Shown here piece by piece: positions 38,212-46,616 of a stretch of DNA of 52,718 nucleotides (the first letter of the stretch is position 1; each line of letters opens with the position of its first letter). The notes below the pieces were generated by a model. That model was not told the DNA's origin. It made no database searches and saw nothing but the letters and a program-made list of their open reading frames with translations. The stretch is from Desulfatitalea alkaliphila (GTDB taxonomy: Bacteria > Desulfobacterota > Desulfobacteria > Desulfobacterales > Desulfosarcinaceae): the NCBI RefSeq assembly GCF_022968795.1, contig NZ_JALJRB010000031.1, forward strand, positions 1 to 52,718, written 5' to 3'. A program made the translations under genes and the position numbers.

Positions 38212-39600
38212 TCAGGCCTTGAACACCTTCATGCCCTGGGGGGTGTCTTGCACAACGTAGCCCTTGGCTTGCAGTTCGTCCCGCAGCTGGTCGGACAAGG
38301 CCCACTGTTTTTCCTTGCGCGCCCGGCGCCGGGCATCGGCCAGGGCACGGATCTCGTCGGGTAGCGCTTCGCCTGCGTCCAAGCCCTGCAGATCGAACCC
38401 CAACACCTGATCGAAATCGAACAAGGTGGCTAATTTGATCGGCGCCGGCAGATCGGATTTGAGCATCTCCTGCACCACGGCCATCGCCTGGGGCATATTG
38501 AGATCATTGTTGACGGCCTGGCGAAACTTCTCTTGATATTGGCTATCGATCACGGCGGGCGAAGCGCCATCCAGCAGGGCGCGCACTTGGTTGCGCAAAT
38601 GCTGCAGCCCGTTCTGGGCGGCCGCCAACCCCTCTTCGCTGAACTCCATGGGCTTGCGGTAGTGGGTCTGAAAGGCGGCGAAACGGAAGGCCAGGGGCTC
38701 CACCCGGTTGCGTGCCACGGTCACATCCAAGGTGAGGAAGTTGTCCTCGCTCTTGGCCATCTTTTTACCGCCGGCAATAATCAAAAAGGCGCCGTGCATC
38801 CAGAAATTGAAAAATTTGCGGTCGGTGGCCGCCTCCGACTGGGCGATCTCGTTGGTGTGGTGCACATCGATGTGGTCGGTGCCGCCGCAATGGATGTCCA
38901 GCATTTCGCCCAGGTACTTCATGCTCATGGCCGAACACTCGATGTGCCAACCGGGAAACCCCGTTCCCCAGGGCGACGGCCACTCCATCTGCCGCTGCAC
39001 ATCGGGTGGTGAGAATTTCCAGAGGGCGAAATCGGTGGCATTGCGCTTTTCCGGGTTCCTTTCCACCCTGGCACCCTCCTGCAGGGCCTCCAGGTTCTGA
39101 TGGGACAATTTGGTGTAACCGGCGAAGCGGGCGGTGTCGAAATAGATGCCGTCGCTGGTGCGGTAGGTGTACCCTTTTTGCTCCAGAATACGGATCAGTT
39201 GGATCTGTTCGGGAATGGTTTCGGTGGCCTTGCACCACACCGTCGGCGACAGGATGTTGAGCCGTTCGATGTCCTTCTTGAACGCTTCGGTGTAGTGCGC
39301 GGCGATCTCCCAGGCGCTTTTGCCTTCCCGTTGGGCCCCCTGCTCCAGTTTGTCCTCACCCATGTCGCGATCACCGGTCAGGTGCCCCACATCGGTGATA
39401 TTCATCACATGGCGCACCTTGTAGCCGTTGTAGGCCAGCACCCGCTTGAGCACATCGGAGAAGATGTAGGTCCGCAAATTGCCGATATGGGCGTAATTGT
39501 AGACCGTCGGTCCGCAAGTATAAAGGCCCACCTGCGGTGGCTGGATGGGGCGAAAGAGCTCTTTTCGCCGCGTCAGGGTATTGTACAACATCAGATCCAT
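38212..39600 (-). CDS. cysS: Cysteinyl-tRNA synthetase
   Basis: 462 aa class I synthetase. Signature motifs are [19 protein letters not shown] (HIGH-type, with the first zinc Cys), [14 protein letters not shown] and [20 protein letters not shown] cut to [17 protein letters not shown] (remaining zinc ligands), and [12 protein letters not shown] (KMSKS variant KMAKS). The C-terminal DALR-like anticodon region follows, ending [14 protein letters not shown]. The start 39600 has GAGG at suitable spacing. The Nudix gene follows. Confidence 0.96.
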   Translation of the reverse strand: MDLMLYNTLTRRKELFRPIQPPQVGLYTCGPTVYNYAHIGNLRTYIFSDVLKRVLAYNGYKVRHVMNITDVGHLTGDRDMGEDKLEQGAQREGKSAWEIAAHYTEAFKKDIERLNILSPTVWCKATETIPEQIQLIRILEQKGYTYRTSDGIYFDTARFAGYTKLSHQNLEALQEGARVERNPEKRNATDFALWKFSPPDVQRQMEWPSPWGTGFPGWHIECSAMSMKYLGEMLDIHCGGTDHIDVHHTNEIAQSEAATDRKFFNFWMHGAFLIIAGGKKMAKSEDNFLTLDVTVARNRVEPLAFRFAAFQTHYRKPMEFSEEGLAAAQNGLQHLRNQVRALLDGASPAVIDSQYQEKFRQAVNNDLNMPQAMAVVQEMLKSDLPAPIKLATLFDFDQVLGFDLQGLDAGEALPDEIRALADARRRARKEKQWALSDQLRDELQAKGYVVQDTPQGMKVFKA

Positions 39601-39710
39601 GGGGCACATCCTCGATGGAAAGAAGTTTTATTTATAAATCGGCAATTTTATGCCTCAAGGACCGCTATCCTGTCAAACAAACAATGGCGGACCGGCGATC
39701 CGAAAAGCGG

Positions 39711-40214
39711 CTAGAAGCGACAACGGTAGTGCAGCACCAGGGTGCCGGGATCCAGCTCGCGCCGGTCCAGCAGCTCCAGGTCCATCTCCAGCGGCTCGGC
39801 AAAAAGGGAGAGCCCTTGGCCGAAGAGTCTGGGGGTGACCGTCAACACCATTTCGTGGATCAGACCGGCGCGTGCAAAAAGGGTGTTGATGGTCGCGCCG
39901 CCTGTCAAGGCGGCCTGCGAATAACCCCGCTCCGCCAGGCGACCGACAATGGCCTCGGGCGGATCGTCACTGAACACCAGGTTCTGAGCGGCGCTGAAGT
40001 GTTGCGGCCGGCGGGTCATCACCCAGTTGAGACGCTCGGGCAAGGGCTTGCCGATGGTGGCATAGGTGCGCGAGCCCATGATAATCACCCCGGCGTTTCG
40101 GGTCAGCTGTTTGAACATGCGCTTGTCCGCTTTACCGGTCCAGTCCGGATAGTGGGTATGATGTCGTGCGATCTTGCCGTCGACGGTCATTGCCATGACC
40201 AGCGTGATTTTCAT
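39711..40214 (-). CDS. RibD C-terminal/dihydrofolate reductase-like protein
   Basis: 167 aa, a single NADPH-dependent reductase fold. MKITLVMAMTVDGKIARHHT, NAGVIIMGSRTYATIGKPLP and ALTGGATINTLFARAGLIHE are characteristic of the RibD-C/DHFR group. Its substrate (folate, a pteridine, or a riboflavin intermediate) cannot be told from the sequence. It lies 110 bp upstream of cysS on the same strand. Confidence 0.83.
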   Translation of the reverse strand: MKITLVMAMTVDGKIARHHTHYPDWTGKADKRMFKQLTRNAGVIIMGSRTYATIGKPLPERLNWVMTRRPQHFSAAQNLVFSDDPPEAIVGRLAERGYSQAALTGGATINTLFARAGLIHEMVLTVTPRLFGQGLSLFAEPLEMDLELLDRRELDPGTLVLHYRCRF

Positions 40215-40407
40215 GGATTTCGTCTTCCCCTCTTTTAAGGCTCAACATTTTTTAATGCTCAACTTTCCTTGGCTTGCAACCGATAATATGGCAGTATGCC
40301 CCCCCGGTGCCGATGGGCGGTCGGCCGCCCCGCGGCGCCGCTGCCACTGAGGGGCGGTAGCGGGAAAAGAACATGGGGGAATGTCAAATGTCAAGTGAGG
40401 CGATTTC

Positions 40408-41445
40408 ATGAAAGTGTCCTGTTCGTCATGTATGAAAAGCTATACCCTGCCCGATGACCGGCTGCCCCACGGCAGATTGGTGAGCTTCCCCTGCCCGTCC
40501 TGCAAGGCCAAGATCACCATCGACCTTCGCCCCGAAGCGGATGATGGGAACCGCCTGGTCTTCAAGCCGCTGTCCGAATCAGCGGATACCGAATTGAGCA
40601 GTGAAGATATTAAAAACCGTATCATCAAGCGTGTCAACGACCTGCCCCCCATGCCCAAGGTGTTGATCAAGGCGCGGGGCGTGTTGTCCGATCCCAATTC
40701 CAGTTTCAAGGACATCGCCGGCATCATCGAATCGGACCAGGCCATCGCCGCCAAAGTGCTCAAGGTGGCCAATTCGGCGTATTACGGATTGAGCGGCATG
40801 GTCAGCTCCATCCACCAGGCATCGGTGGTGTTGGGATATAAAACCCTGGAGCAGGTCATTACCATGGCCTCCTCCAGCGCCCTGCTGGGACAACAGCTCA
40901 AAGGATACGGGCTCAACGCCGGCGGCCTGTGGAAACACAGCCTGGCCACCGCCATGGCATCGCGCCTGATCGCCCAAAAAAGGGCGCCGAGCCTGGAAAA
41001 CGACGCCTTTTCCGTCGGCCTGATTCACGATGCCGGCAAACTCGCCCTCGACCCCCACGTCCTCAAGCAGAGAGACGCCTTCGATGCTTTCCTGCGGGAC
41101 CGTTCCCCCTCCTTCCTGCTGGCCGAACGCCATATCCTCGGCTTCGACCATACGGAAATCGCCTACGATCTGTGTAAAAAGTGGAAACTGCCGGAAAATC
41201 AAGCCGACGCCATGCGCTATCACCACTGCCCGGAAGGTTCGAACGGCAACCAGTTGGCCCACATCGTACATCTTGCCAACCACATCGCGGGTCTGGCCGG
41301 CTTCGGCGGCGGACCGGGCTTCCAGGAGCTGCCGTTGAGTCCGGACAGCCTGGAGATTTTGCGCCTCAAGCCGGAAAACGCGGAAGAGATGGCCGGTCAG
41401 GTCAGCGGCGCCGTCAACGAGTTGACCGCCACGCTGGCCGGATAG
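40408..41445 (+). CDS. HDOD domain protein with N-terminal zinc ribbon
   Basis: 345 aa. The N-terminus is an MJ0042-type zinc knuckle with Cys5/Cys8 and Cys29/Cys32, followed from about residue 65 by an HDOD domain (RVNDLPPMPKVLIKARGVLS, ESDQAIAAKVLKVANSAYYG, SVVLGYKTLEQVITMAS, GLIHDAGKLAL). HDOD proteins act in regulation and signalling, usually without phosphodiesterase activity, even though an HD pair is seen here. Cytoplasmic. It reads away from the RibD-like gene. Confidence 0.88.
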   Translation: MKVSCSSCMKSYTLPDDRLPHGRLVSFPCPSCKAKITIDLRPEADDGNRLVFKPLSESADTELSSEDIKNRIIKRVNDLPPMPKVLIKARGVLSDPNSSFKDIAGIIESDQAIAAKVLKVANSAYYGLSGMVSSIHQASVVLGYKTLEQVITMASSSALLGQQLKGYGLNAGGLWKHSLATAMASRLIAQKRAPSLENDAFSVGLIHDAGKLALDPHVLKQRDAFDAFLRDRSPSFLLAERHILGFDHTEIAYDLCKKWKLPENQADAMRYHHCPEGSNGNQLAHIVHLANHIAGLAGFGGGPGFQELPLSPDSLEILRLKPENAEEMAGQVSGAVNELTATLAG

Positions 41446-41582
41446 AGGTGATTGCCGTTTGACAATGGACGTGTCCTTTTATTAAACAAGGGGACGCCTT
41501 CATTTGTCATTGAACGTTTACACCTGTTGTTCAATGCCCGTCGGAGGCCCCCTTCTCCAAGGAAAAGAAAGGATTGCATGCC

Positions 41583-42017
41583 ATGGCACATATAGACAAA
41601 GGGCATTTTGCGGCCAAACACCCGGCCGGCACAACGGTGGCGCCGGCACTGGCCGAGGCCATCGTCCGGCGCATGACCGGCAAAACCATCACCTGCAGCA
41701 CGGCCCACGCCATCGCCCAAGAGCAGGGGGTTTCTCCCCGTGAAGCGGGCGTGGCCATCGACTTACAGGAAGGGCAAATTCAAAAATGCCAGCTCGGCCT
41801 GTTCGGTTACGGCAAAGGCCGCAAGGCCATCGTACCCGCCGAATCGGTGACGCCCGACCTGCAGTCCGCCATCGAGGCGGCCCTGGTGGACGGACGCCTG
41901 CCGTGCGCCGCGGCCTGGCACATCGCCGACACCACGGGCATGCCCCGCATGGCGGTAGCCAACGCCTGCGAGAAACTGGGCATCCGCATCAACAGGTGTC
42001 AACTGGGCGCTTTCTGA
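41583..42017 (+). CDS. Tandem-domain protein of unknown function (CQLG repeat)
   Basis: 144 aa. The protein consists of two homologous units: residues 31-75 and 101-144. Each has a G+xxxC start (Cys38, Cys108), an A-x-x-I-A helix, a central GV/GM turn, and exactly 31 residues later the motif CQLG-x-F (Cys69 in CQLGLFG, Cys139 in CQLGAF). The AxxIAxxxG pattern resembles a helix-turn-helix, and the paired cysteines could bind a metal. I do not recognise a named family. A GGAAAAGAAAGGATTGC stretch precedes the start, and a TTGACA-like box lies at 41459. It is 52 bp upstream of hemW. Confidence 0.8.
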   Translation: MAHIDKGHFAAKHPAGTTVAPALAEAIVRRMTGKTITCSTAHAIAQEQGVSPREAGVAIDLQEGQIQKCQLGLFGYGKGRKAIVPAESVTPDLQSAIEAALVDGRLPCAAAWHIADTTGMPRMAVANACEKLGIRINRCQLGAF

Positions 42018-42069
42018 ACCATGTCCCAAACGATCCACATCCCGATACAGCCCCCTACAGGATACGGTA

Positions 42070-43230
42070 ATGGCACTTGAAAGCACGGCCGCCGCGCAAC
42101 CGGTCGGCATCTACATTCACATCCCCTTTTGCCGCGGCAAATGCCCCTACTGCGATTTTTACTCCATCTCCGCACTGGACCGCATCCCGGCCTATCTGGA
42201 CGCCCTGCAATGGGAAATGCAGCAAGCCGCAGAGCAGGGGCTGCGGGCCGACACCCTCTACATCGGCGGCGGAACGCCGTCCGTGTTGACCCCCCGCCAA
42301 ATGGGACGGATAGTGGATACTGCGGCGGTCTGTTTCAATCTGACCCCCACGACCGAAATGACCCTGGAGGTCAATCCGGCTTCCATCACCACCCGGGATC
42401 TGCAGGATTACGCCGCTTTCGGCTTCAACCGACTCAACATCGGCGTACAATCCTTCGACGACCGCAACCTCGCCTTCCTGGGTCGCCGCCATTCCGCCGA
42501 GCAAGCTCTAACCGCCGTGCAGGCCGGCGTGGCTGCGGGCTTCAACAACATCGGATTGGACCTGATCTTCGGCCTGCCGGACCAGACACCGGGCACTTGG
42601 AAAAAAGACCTTTTGCAAGCCATCCGGCTGGGGCCCAAACATTTGGCCTGCTACATGCTCTCCTATGAGCCCGGGACCCGGCTGCACGACGATTTGCAGA
42701 CCGGGCGCTTCGCCCCGCTCTCCGAGCTGCGCGTGGCCGATCTGTTCCGCATGACCCATGATTTCCTGGGTGCCGCCGGTTACGATCACTACGAAGTGTC
42801 CAACTATGCCCGCGGCAGCCGCTGGCGCTCCAAGCACAACCAGAAATATTGGAACGGCCACCCGTATATCGGCTTCGGGCCGTCGGCCCATGGGTGCCGC
42901 CTGCCCCATCGCTGGTGGAACCATCGCTCCCTGGACGCCTATCTGGAATCCATCGGCCGCGGCACGCCCCCACTGGCCGACGAAGAGGTGTTGTCTGAAG
43001 AGCAGCAGATGATGGAGGCCCTGTTTCTGGGATTGCGGCAATCGGACGGCATCGACCTGGCCGGCTTTCAAAACCGTTTCCAGATCGACTTCAAACTGTT
43101 TTTTCACACCGCCCTGGACCGCTGCTCCGCCGAAGGCTGGATCGACATGGACGACCGCCGCTGCCGCCTGACCGTTGAGGGCATGCTGTTCCTGGACCGG
43201 ATTGTGGATGAGTTGGTGGAGCTGATCTAG
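42070..43230 (+). CDS. hemW: HemW-type radical SAM protein (heme chaperone)
   Basis: 386 aa. The radical SAM cluster motif is CRGKCPYC with Cys21, Cys25 and Cys28, followed by TLYIGGGTPSVLTPRQM, LEVNPASIT, RLNIGVQSF and DLIFGLPDQT. The C-terminal HemN_C domain includes KYWNGHPYIGFGPSAHG. The CX3CX2C without the extra downstream Cys of HemN fits HemW, which delivers heme to respiratory proteins rather than decarboxylating coproporphyrinogen. Its TAG stop overlaps the stop of the convergent gene. Confidence 0.92.
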   Translation: MALESTAAAQPVGIYIHIPFCRGKCPYCDFYSISALDRIPAYLDALQWEMQQAAEQGLRADTLYIGGGTPSVLTPRQMGRIVDTAAVCFNLTPTTEMTLEVNPASITTRDLQDYAAFGFNRLNIGVQSFDDRNLAFLGRRHSAEQALTAVQAGVAAGFNNIGLDLIFGLPDQTPGTWKKDLLQAIRLGPKHLACYMLSYEPGTRLHDDLQTGRFAPLSELRVADLFRMTHDFLGAAGYDHYEVSNYARGSRWRSKHNQKYWNGHPYIGFGPSAHGCRLPHRWWNHRSLDAYLESIGRGTPPLADEEVLSEEQQMMEALFLGLRQSDGIDLAGFQNRFQIDFKLFFHTALDRCSAEGWIDMDDRRCRLTVEGMLFLDRIVDELVELI

Positions 43231-43562
43231 ACCGTTTCCTCAACGATGAAGGGTGTGCAGCGCAGCGCCAGGCTGCGTTTTTTGACCCACACCCGCACCA
43301 TGGGAATCACCTCCTCGTCGGGACTGACGATATTGGGCAGGTCCTGCACGAAGGCGATGTCGGCGATGCGGAATTCGTAATAAAAAGTACTTCGGCTGTA
43401 GGGATCGGCCACCAGGATCACTTTCGCCGGATCCGTCCAATGTTGCCGCGGTGAGCCGCTGAAGGCCACGTGGTTTTCCTTCAGGCGCCGCATGTCGGCG
43501 GGCCGCTGGAAGGTTTGGATCTCCATGTGAACGGTGTCTTTGATTAACAGCGATGTGCTCAT
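43227..43562 (-). CDS. Conserved-looking hypothetical protein
   Basis: 111 aa, start supported by GAGGGCGCT. The sequence has no signal peptide or membrane segment. It contains many aromatic and basic residues (DPYSRSTFYYEFRIADIAF, MVRVWVKKRSLALRCTPF), suggesting a small beta-rich domain. I do not recognise it. Its stop codon shares CTAG with the hemW stop, so the two genes converge with 4 bp overlap. Confidence 0.7.
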   Translation of the reverse strand: MSTSLLIKDTVHMEIQTFQRPADMRRLKENHVAFSGSPRQHWTDPAKVILVADPYSRSTFYYEFRIADIAFVQDLPNIVSPDEEVIPMVRVWVKKRSLALRCTPFIVEETV

Positions 43563-43662
43563 AGCGCCCTCATTGTTCCAAAACCCGAGTGGCGACGGCC
43601 GGCGGAGCGGACGGCCCATGTGGCGCCATCCGTCCCCTCCGTCCGCCGGGCAAAAATATCGA

Positions 43663-44661
43663 TTACGGCACGAACTTCTCGATTTTAGCGGTATCCCGCA
43701 ATTTTTCCAAGTACGCGACCAATTCCTTTTGGATTTTTTCGTTGCGCAGATTGTCGGCGATCCGGGACTTGACCTCCTCAAACCCCATGGTGCCGGCATC
43801 GCGCTGCTCCTCGACCTTGATCAGGTGGTAGCCGAAATCGGTCTCCACGATGTCGCTGACCGTACCCGGCGCCAATGCAAAGGCCGCCGCTTCGAAGGCC
43901 GGCACCATCTTACCCTTGCCGAAGAATCCCAGGTCGCCGCCGTTCTGGCTGCTGGGACACTCGGAATGGGCCTCGGCCAGCTCGGCGAAATCCGCCCCGC
44001 CGTCCAGCTTCTCCTTGATCCCGACCAGCTTCTGCCGCGCCTCGGCCTTGGCCTCCGCTTCGGCATCCGGCGCCACCTTGATCAGAACGTGGCGCGCGCG
44101 CACCTCCTCGGGCCGTTCGAACATCTCCGGATGGTCGTCGTAGTACGCCTTGACCTCCGTAGCGCCCACATCCACCTTGGTAACGATCTCCTTTTCGAGC
44201 AAGGCGGTGATGGCGGAGCGTTGCGCGATCTGACCCTTGAGCTTCTCCTCGCTCATTTTCATGCTTTGCAAAATTGTGTCGAACTGCTTGGGATCCGGGT
44301 AGCGCTGCTTGATGGCCGCCAACTCCCGATCGACATCCTCGTCCGTTACGGCGATCCCCTGCTTCACGCTCTCTTGAAAAATCAGTTCGCGATTGATCAG
44401 ATCATTGAGCACCTCCTGGCGCACCTGCACCTGGAGATGCTCGGGAATTTGCATCCCCTGCGCCTGAAGCCGCTGGACATAAAGATCGAGCTCCCACTCG
44501 AAATCCTTGTAGGAAATCTCCGTGCCGTTGACCACCGCCGCATTTTCGGGCTTCCCATCCTCTTTTGCCGCCTCCTCGGCGACAACCATCAGTGGCATCA
44601 ACAGGATGCCGCAAACGATGACCAGCGCCACCGTCGTTGACCAAATGCTTACATGTTTCAT
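43663..44661 (-). CDS. Periplasmic parvulin-type peptidyl-prolyl isomerase (SurA/PrsA-like)
   Basis: 332 aa. A signal peptide (about residues 1-28, ending VVAEEA) targets the periplasm. The N-terminal SurA_N-like chaperone region includes VNGTEISYKDFEWELDLYVQ and RQEVLNDLINRELIFQESVK. A single rotamase domain follows (RARHVLIKV, FAELAEAHSECPSSQNGGDL, GFFGKGKMVPAFEAAAF, VETDFGYHLIKV). It likely assists outer-membrane protein folding. The start 44661 follows AAAGGAGAAATTCCC. Divergent from the DAHP synthase. Confidence 0.92.
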   Translation of the reverse strand: MKHVSIWSTTVALVIVCGILLMPLMVVAEEAAKEDGKPENAAVVNGTEISYKDFEWELDLYVQRLQAQGMQIPEHLQVQVRQEVLNDLINRELIFQESVKQGIAVTDEDVDRELAAIKQRYPDPKQFDTILQSMKMSEEKLKGQIAQRSAITALLEKEIVTKVDVGATEVKAYYDDHPEMFERPEEVRARHVLIKVAPDAEAEAKAEARQKLVGIKEKLDGGADFAELAEAHSECPSSQNGGDLGFFGKGKMVPAFEAAAFALAPGTVSDIVETDFGYHLIKVEEQRDAGTMGFEEVKSRIADNLRNEKIQKELVAYLEKLRDTAKIEKFVP

Positions 44662-44794
44662 GGGAATTTCTCCTTTGAAGAATGAACTGGATCGGCGGCT
44701 TTGCAACCAAGACCGTCCGCAAAAACGCATACGGGACCCTCACTTACGGTCCCGCCACAGATTATCGGTCCGCCAACCCAATGTAAATAAAAAA

Positions 44795-44823
44795 TTGACA
44801 TCCACACCCGATCACCATATAGA
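44795..44823 (+). promoter_or_regulatory. Sigma-70 promoter of the DAHP synthase leader
   Basis: TTGACA (44795-44800), a 17-bp spacer, then TATAGA (44818-44823). This is a near-consensus promoter placing the transcript start near 44830, about 85 nt upstream of the leader peptide. Confidence 0.75.
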
Positions 44824-44912
44824 AGTGCAAAAATATGACTTTACCGATAGCAACAGAGAACCGAATCAACATGTTCACCCCCGAAACGACCCACTCACTG
44901 CCGCCATTCGCC

Positions 44913-44972
44913 ATGCGCGATCTCTATTACTATTATTATTTTTACGGCAGCGGTCGACCCGGGGTGCGCTGA
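44913..44972 (+). CDS. Leader peptide MRDLYYYYYFYGSGRPGVR of a Tyr/Phe attenuator
   Basis: A 19-codon frame with five consecutive Tyr codons, a Phe and another Tyr (codons 5-11), ending in TGA at 44970. It lies between the promoter at 44795 and a perfect terminator at 44989, upstream of a DAHP synthase. Ribosome stalling at the Tyr/Phe run would sense charged tRNA-Tyr and tRNA-Phe. No strong Shine-Dalgarno is visible, which is the main weakness. Such a run by chance at this exact place is improbable. Confidence 0.82.
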   Translation: MRDLYYYYYFYGSGRPGVR

Positions 44973-45023
44973 AGCCTTTATAACCAGCAAAAAGCCGCGG
45001 GCCGACCGGTCCCGCGGCTTTTT
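44948..45023 (+). terminator. Attenuator: terminator with competing antiterminator
   Basis: Terminator: AAAAAGCCGCGGG (44989-45001) pairs perfectly with CCCGCGGCTTTTT (45011-45023). Antiterminator: CGGTCGACCCG (44951-44961) can pair with CGGGCCGACCG (44998-45008) at 10 of 11 positions, blocking the terminator's left arm. A small hairpin CAGCG/CGCTG (44948-44952, 44967-44971) could hold the antiterminator strand. A ribosome at the Tyr run leaves 44951-44961 free; one at the TGA covers it, so termination follows when Tyr/Phe is plentiful. Confidence 0.8.
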
Positions 45024-45092
45024 GCGTTCCGCCGCAAAGGGATTACCGGCACGCCTCACGACTTTTTGCACCAACAAGAGAGGAATTGGATC

Positions 45093-46139
45093 ATGAAAAC
45101 CTATGATGTTCGCGTCCGGGAGTTCACCCCCCTCATCGCGCCCGATGCCTTGAAAGAGGAGCTGCCCATCAACGAGGCATCGGCCGAAACCGTCATGCAG
45201 GGCCGCAAAGTGATCCAGGAGATCATCACCCGCAAGGACCCGCGCCTGATGGTGATCACCGGCCCCTGCTCCATTCACGACGAAACGGCCGCCATGGAAT
45301 ATGCCGAGCGGCTGGCCGCGCTGCAGCGCAAGGTGGCGGACCGCCTCTACCTGGTCATGCGGGTCTATTTCGAAAAGCCGCGTACCACGGTGGGCTGGAA
45401 AGGGCTGATCAACGACCCCCACCTGGACGGCTCCTACGACATGGTCACCGGTCTCAAAAGGGCCCGCAAGTTGTTGAGCGACATCACCGCCCTGGGGCTG
45501 CCCACGGCCACCGAACTGCTGGACCCCTTCATTCCCCAGTACATCGCCGGCCTGGTCTGCTGGGCGGCCATCGGAGCGCGCACCACCGAGTCCCAGACCC
45601 ACCGCGAAATGGCCAGCGGCCTCTCCATGCCCGTGGGTTTCAAGAACGGCACCGACGGCAATCTGTCCGTGGCCATCAACGCCATGATCGCCGCCGCCTC
45701 CCCACAGCATTTCCTGGGCATCGACCACAACGGCAAGGCCTGCCTGGTCACCACCACCGGCAATGCCTACGCCCACCTGGTCCTGCGCGGTGGCCGGCGC
45801 CCCAACTACGACTCGTGCAGCATCCGCGAAGTGCTGGACATGCTCAACGCCAAAAAGCGCGCCGAAGCCGTGGTGGTGGACTGCTCCCACGCCAACTCCC
45901 ACAAACGGTTCGAGGAGCAGGCCCTGGTCTGGAAGGACGTCATCAACCAACGGGCCGCCGGTTGCGACGCCATCGTCGGCGCCATGCTGGAAAGCAACCT
46001 CAATGAAGGCCAACAAAAAAACACCGGCGACCTGCGCACCATGGCCTACGGCGTCTCCATCACCGACGCCTGCATCTCCTGGGAAACCACCGAAGAGCTG
46101 ATCCTCTGGGCCGATGACCGCCTGCGCCCCGGCAGCTGA
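45093..46139 (+). CDS. aroF: 3-deoxy-7-phosphoheptulonate (DAHP) synthase, type I-alpha (AroF/G/H)
   Basis: 348 aa. It condenses phosphoenolpyruvate and erythrose 4-phosphate at the entry of the shikimate pathway. Motifs are VITGPCSIHDETAAMEYAER, MRVYFEKPRTTVGWKGLIND, AIGARTTESQTHREMASGLS, VGFKNGTDGNL and VVDCSHANSHKRFEEQ, including the metal-binding Cys and His. The type with GPCSIHD and KPRTTVGWKG is the E. coli AroF/G/H class, usually feedback-inhibited by one aromatic amino acid. The Tyr-rich leader suggests a Tyr-controlled isozyme, so aroF is the likelier symbol, by inference only. The start follows AGAGGAATT. Confidence 0.92.
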   Translation: MKTYDVRVREFTPLIAPDALKEELPINEASAETVMQGRKVIQEIITRKDPRLMVITGPCSIHDETAAMEYAERLAALQRKVADRLYLVMRVYFEKPRTTVGWKGLINDPHLDGSYDMVTGLKRARKLLSDITALGLPTATELLDPFIPQYIAGLVCWAAIGARTTESQTHREMASGLSMPVGFKNGTDGNLSVAINAMIAAASPQHFLGIDHNGKACLVTTTGNAYAHLVLRGGRRPNYDSCSIREVLDMLNAKKRAEAVVVDCSHANSHKRFEEQALVWKDVINQRAAGCDAIVGAMLESNLNEGQQKNTGDLRTMAYGVSITDACISWETTEELILWADDRLRPGS

Positions 46140-46339
46140 CCCACACCCGGAACGCCGCCGGCCATCGCCAGCGGCGCCCCTCTCACACAAATCTCACCAT
46201 TTCCTCACACAACGCTAACACATCCGATATACAAACCATATCAATAACGAAGACAGACACAAACAGGGTTCACTATATATTTAGAAATCATAAAAAAAAT
46301 GGTTTTCTTGCATATTGGAATCTGCTATTAGCCCTAACT

Positions 46340-46530
46340 ATGGTTTTGGAGCGGGCACCAGGGCCCGTTCAGGTCACAAAAACACTCGCAAACACTCGAG
46401 CCGTAAAGACCTGAAGCGCGGTGGCGGTTCCCATGAACGATGTTTGGCGGACATTTCACCCGGACACACCACGAACCTACGCCGAAAGCGTGTTCGCATC
46501 CGGGTGCCGTTCAATGGCTGCCACCCCTTA
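46340..46530 (+). ncRNA. Structured RNA candidate in the porin leader
   Basis: Several nested complementary segments: TTCAGGTC/GACCTGAA (46368-46375, 46408-46415); GGTGGC/GCCACC (46420-46425, 46520-46525) enclosing CACCCGG/CCGGGTG (46457-46463, 46500-46506), CGAAC/GTTCG (46472-46476, 46492-46496) and ACGC/GCGT (46479-46482, 46488-46491). The arrangement resembles a multi-stem leader or small RNA 87 bp upstream of the porin. I could not match it to a named riboswitch. It has no plausible coding sequence; the AT-rich stretch 46140-46340 shows nothing else. Confidence 0.4.
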
Positions 46531-46616
46531 ACGATGCCCTGACCCGAAAGACGTACCGGCCATTTCAGGCCAAGAAGTATTCATTCACTTTTTTAATCTC
46601 CCAAAGGAGGGAAACA

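Noticed and set aside
46340-46530. TPP, cobalamin or c-di-GMP riboswitch
   Set aside because: None of the conserved core motifs of these classes could be matched; only secondary structure supports an RNA.
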